A DNA stretch of 6,853 bases from an uncultured Clostridium sp. (GTDB taxonomy: Bacteria > Bacillota > Clostridia > Lachnospirales > Lachnospiraceae). How positions within the stretch are numbered: the first letter of the stretch is position 1; each line of letters opens with the position of its first letter. The stretch lies in contig URUX01000132.1 of the NCBI GenBank assembly GCA_900551135.1, positions 1 through 6,853 of the forward strand, read 5' to 3'. The notes under the pieces were generated by a model. The model searched no databases, had not been told where the DNA came from, and saw only the letters and a list, made by a program, of their open reading frames with translations. This document shows positions 6,788-6,853 of this stretch, piece by piece. Position numbers and translations under genes: made by a program.

Positions 6788-6805
6788 AACGTTATCGGTA
6801 ACGTT
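6788..6805. promoter_or_regulatory. LacI-family operator in front of the sugar transport operon
   Basis: AACGTTATCGGTAACGTT is an 18-bp near-perfect palindrome with the central CG dinucleotide typical of LacI/GalR operators. The 7-bp arms AACGTTA and TAACGTT are exact, and GG and CC extend the symmetry outside with one mismatched pair. It sits at about +12 to +29 from the predicted start, where a bound repressor would block elongation. I found no second copy in the window. The lacI-family gene in the same operon is the natural candidate to bind it. Confidence 0.82.
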
Positions 6806-6810
6806 TCCAA
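6796..6810 (-). promoter_or_regulatory. cre-like (CcpA) motif overlapping the LacI operator
   Basis: On the minus strand TTGGAAACGTTACCG matches the degenerate catabolite-responsive element WTGNAANCGNWNNCW at every defined position but the last. It shares one half-site with the LacI palindrome. Carbon catabolite control of a maltodextrin operon is expected in Firmicutes, but the overlap makes it hard to separate a genuine cre from the LacI operator by eye. Confidence 0.4.
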
Positions 6811-6822
6811 TTTGATGTAATC

Positions 6823-6851
6823 AATATACCATAGTTCTGTTATAAATTCAA
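6823..6851 (-). promoter_or_regulatory. Sigma-A-type promoter of the sugar transport operon
   Basis: At the right edge, on the minus strand, TTGAAT (6846-6851, four of six -35 matches) is followed by a 17-bp spacer and TATATT (6823-6828, five of six -10 matches). The predicted start is near 6816, giving a leader of about 135 nt before the ATG at 6681. The LacI operator follows just downstream, which supports the assignment. Confidence 0.72.
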
Positions 6852-6853
6852 GC

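Noticed and set aside
1..6853. A previously undescribed system
   Set aside because: Every gene falls in a familiar family with intact motifs and in a common arrangement. Nothing in the unexplained bases is large enough to hide a further gene.

Overview
The window looks like chromosome of a Gram-positive Firmicute, most likely class Clostridia and plausibly a Lachnospiraceae-type gut anaerobe. This rests on the AAGGAGG-type ribosome binding sites, the lipoprotein solute-binding protein with an Ala/Thr/Glu-rich linker after its lipid-attachment cysteine, the GntR/YtrA-type regulator paired with an ABC ATPase, and the roughly mid-40s G+C content. The genus cannot be fixed from the sequence alone. 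Every gene I can support lies on the minus strand, so transcription runs from high to low coordinates.

Positions 6853 to 771 hold a complete maltodextrin/alpha-glucan uptake and utilisation locus. In transcription order it has: a sigma-A-type promoter at the right edge; a LacI-family palindromic operator (AACGTTATCGGTAACGTT) that overlaps a cre-like (CcpA) motif; a leader of about 135 nt; a solute-binding lipoprotein (malE-like); a strong hairpin plus T-run between the binding protein and the permeases; two MalF/MalG-type permeases; 4-alpha-glucanotransferase (malQ); a LacI-family regulator; and a terminator. The binding protein captures the sugar, the two permeases pass it inward, and MalQ rearranges the resulting alpha-1,4-glucans. 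The regulator probably acts on the operator in front of the operon. No ATPase is encoded in the operon, so a shared MsmX/UgpC-type ATPase elsewhere is implied. A good promoter (TTGACA, 17 bp, TAGTAT) overlaps the malQ stop codon and could give lacI its own transcription.

Positions 722 to 1 hold a second, separate unit: a near-consensus promoter (TTGACA, 17 bp, TATAAC) with a perfect 7-bp-arm inverted repeat over the predicted transcription start, a short GntR-family regulator of the YtrA type, and, 3 nt further on, the N-terminal part of an ABC transporter ATPase that runs off the left edge.

I see no RNA gene, mobile element, CRISPR array or attachment site. No stretch longer than 300 bases lacks a gene; the largest gaps are about 230 bases (617-845) and 172 bases (6682-6853), and both are occupied by regulatory elements. 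The window is conventional at gene level. The points worth a second look are regulatory, and I found no evidence of an undescribed system.
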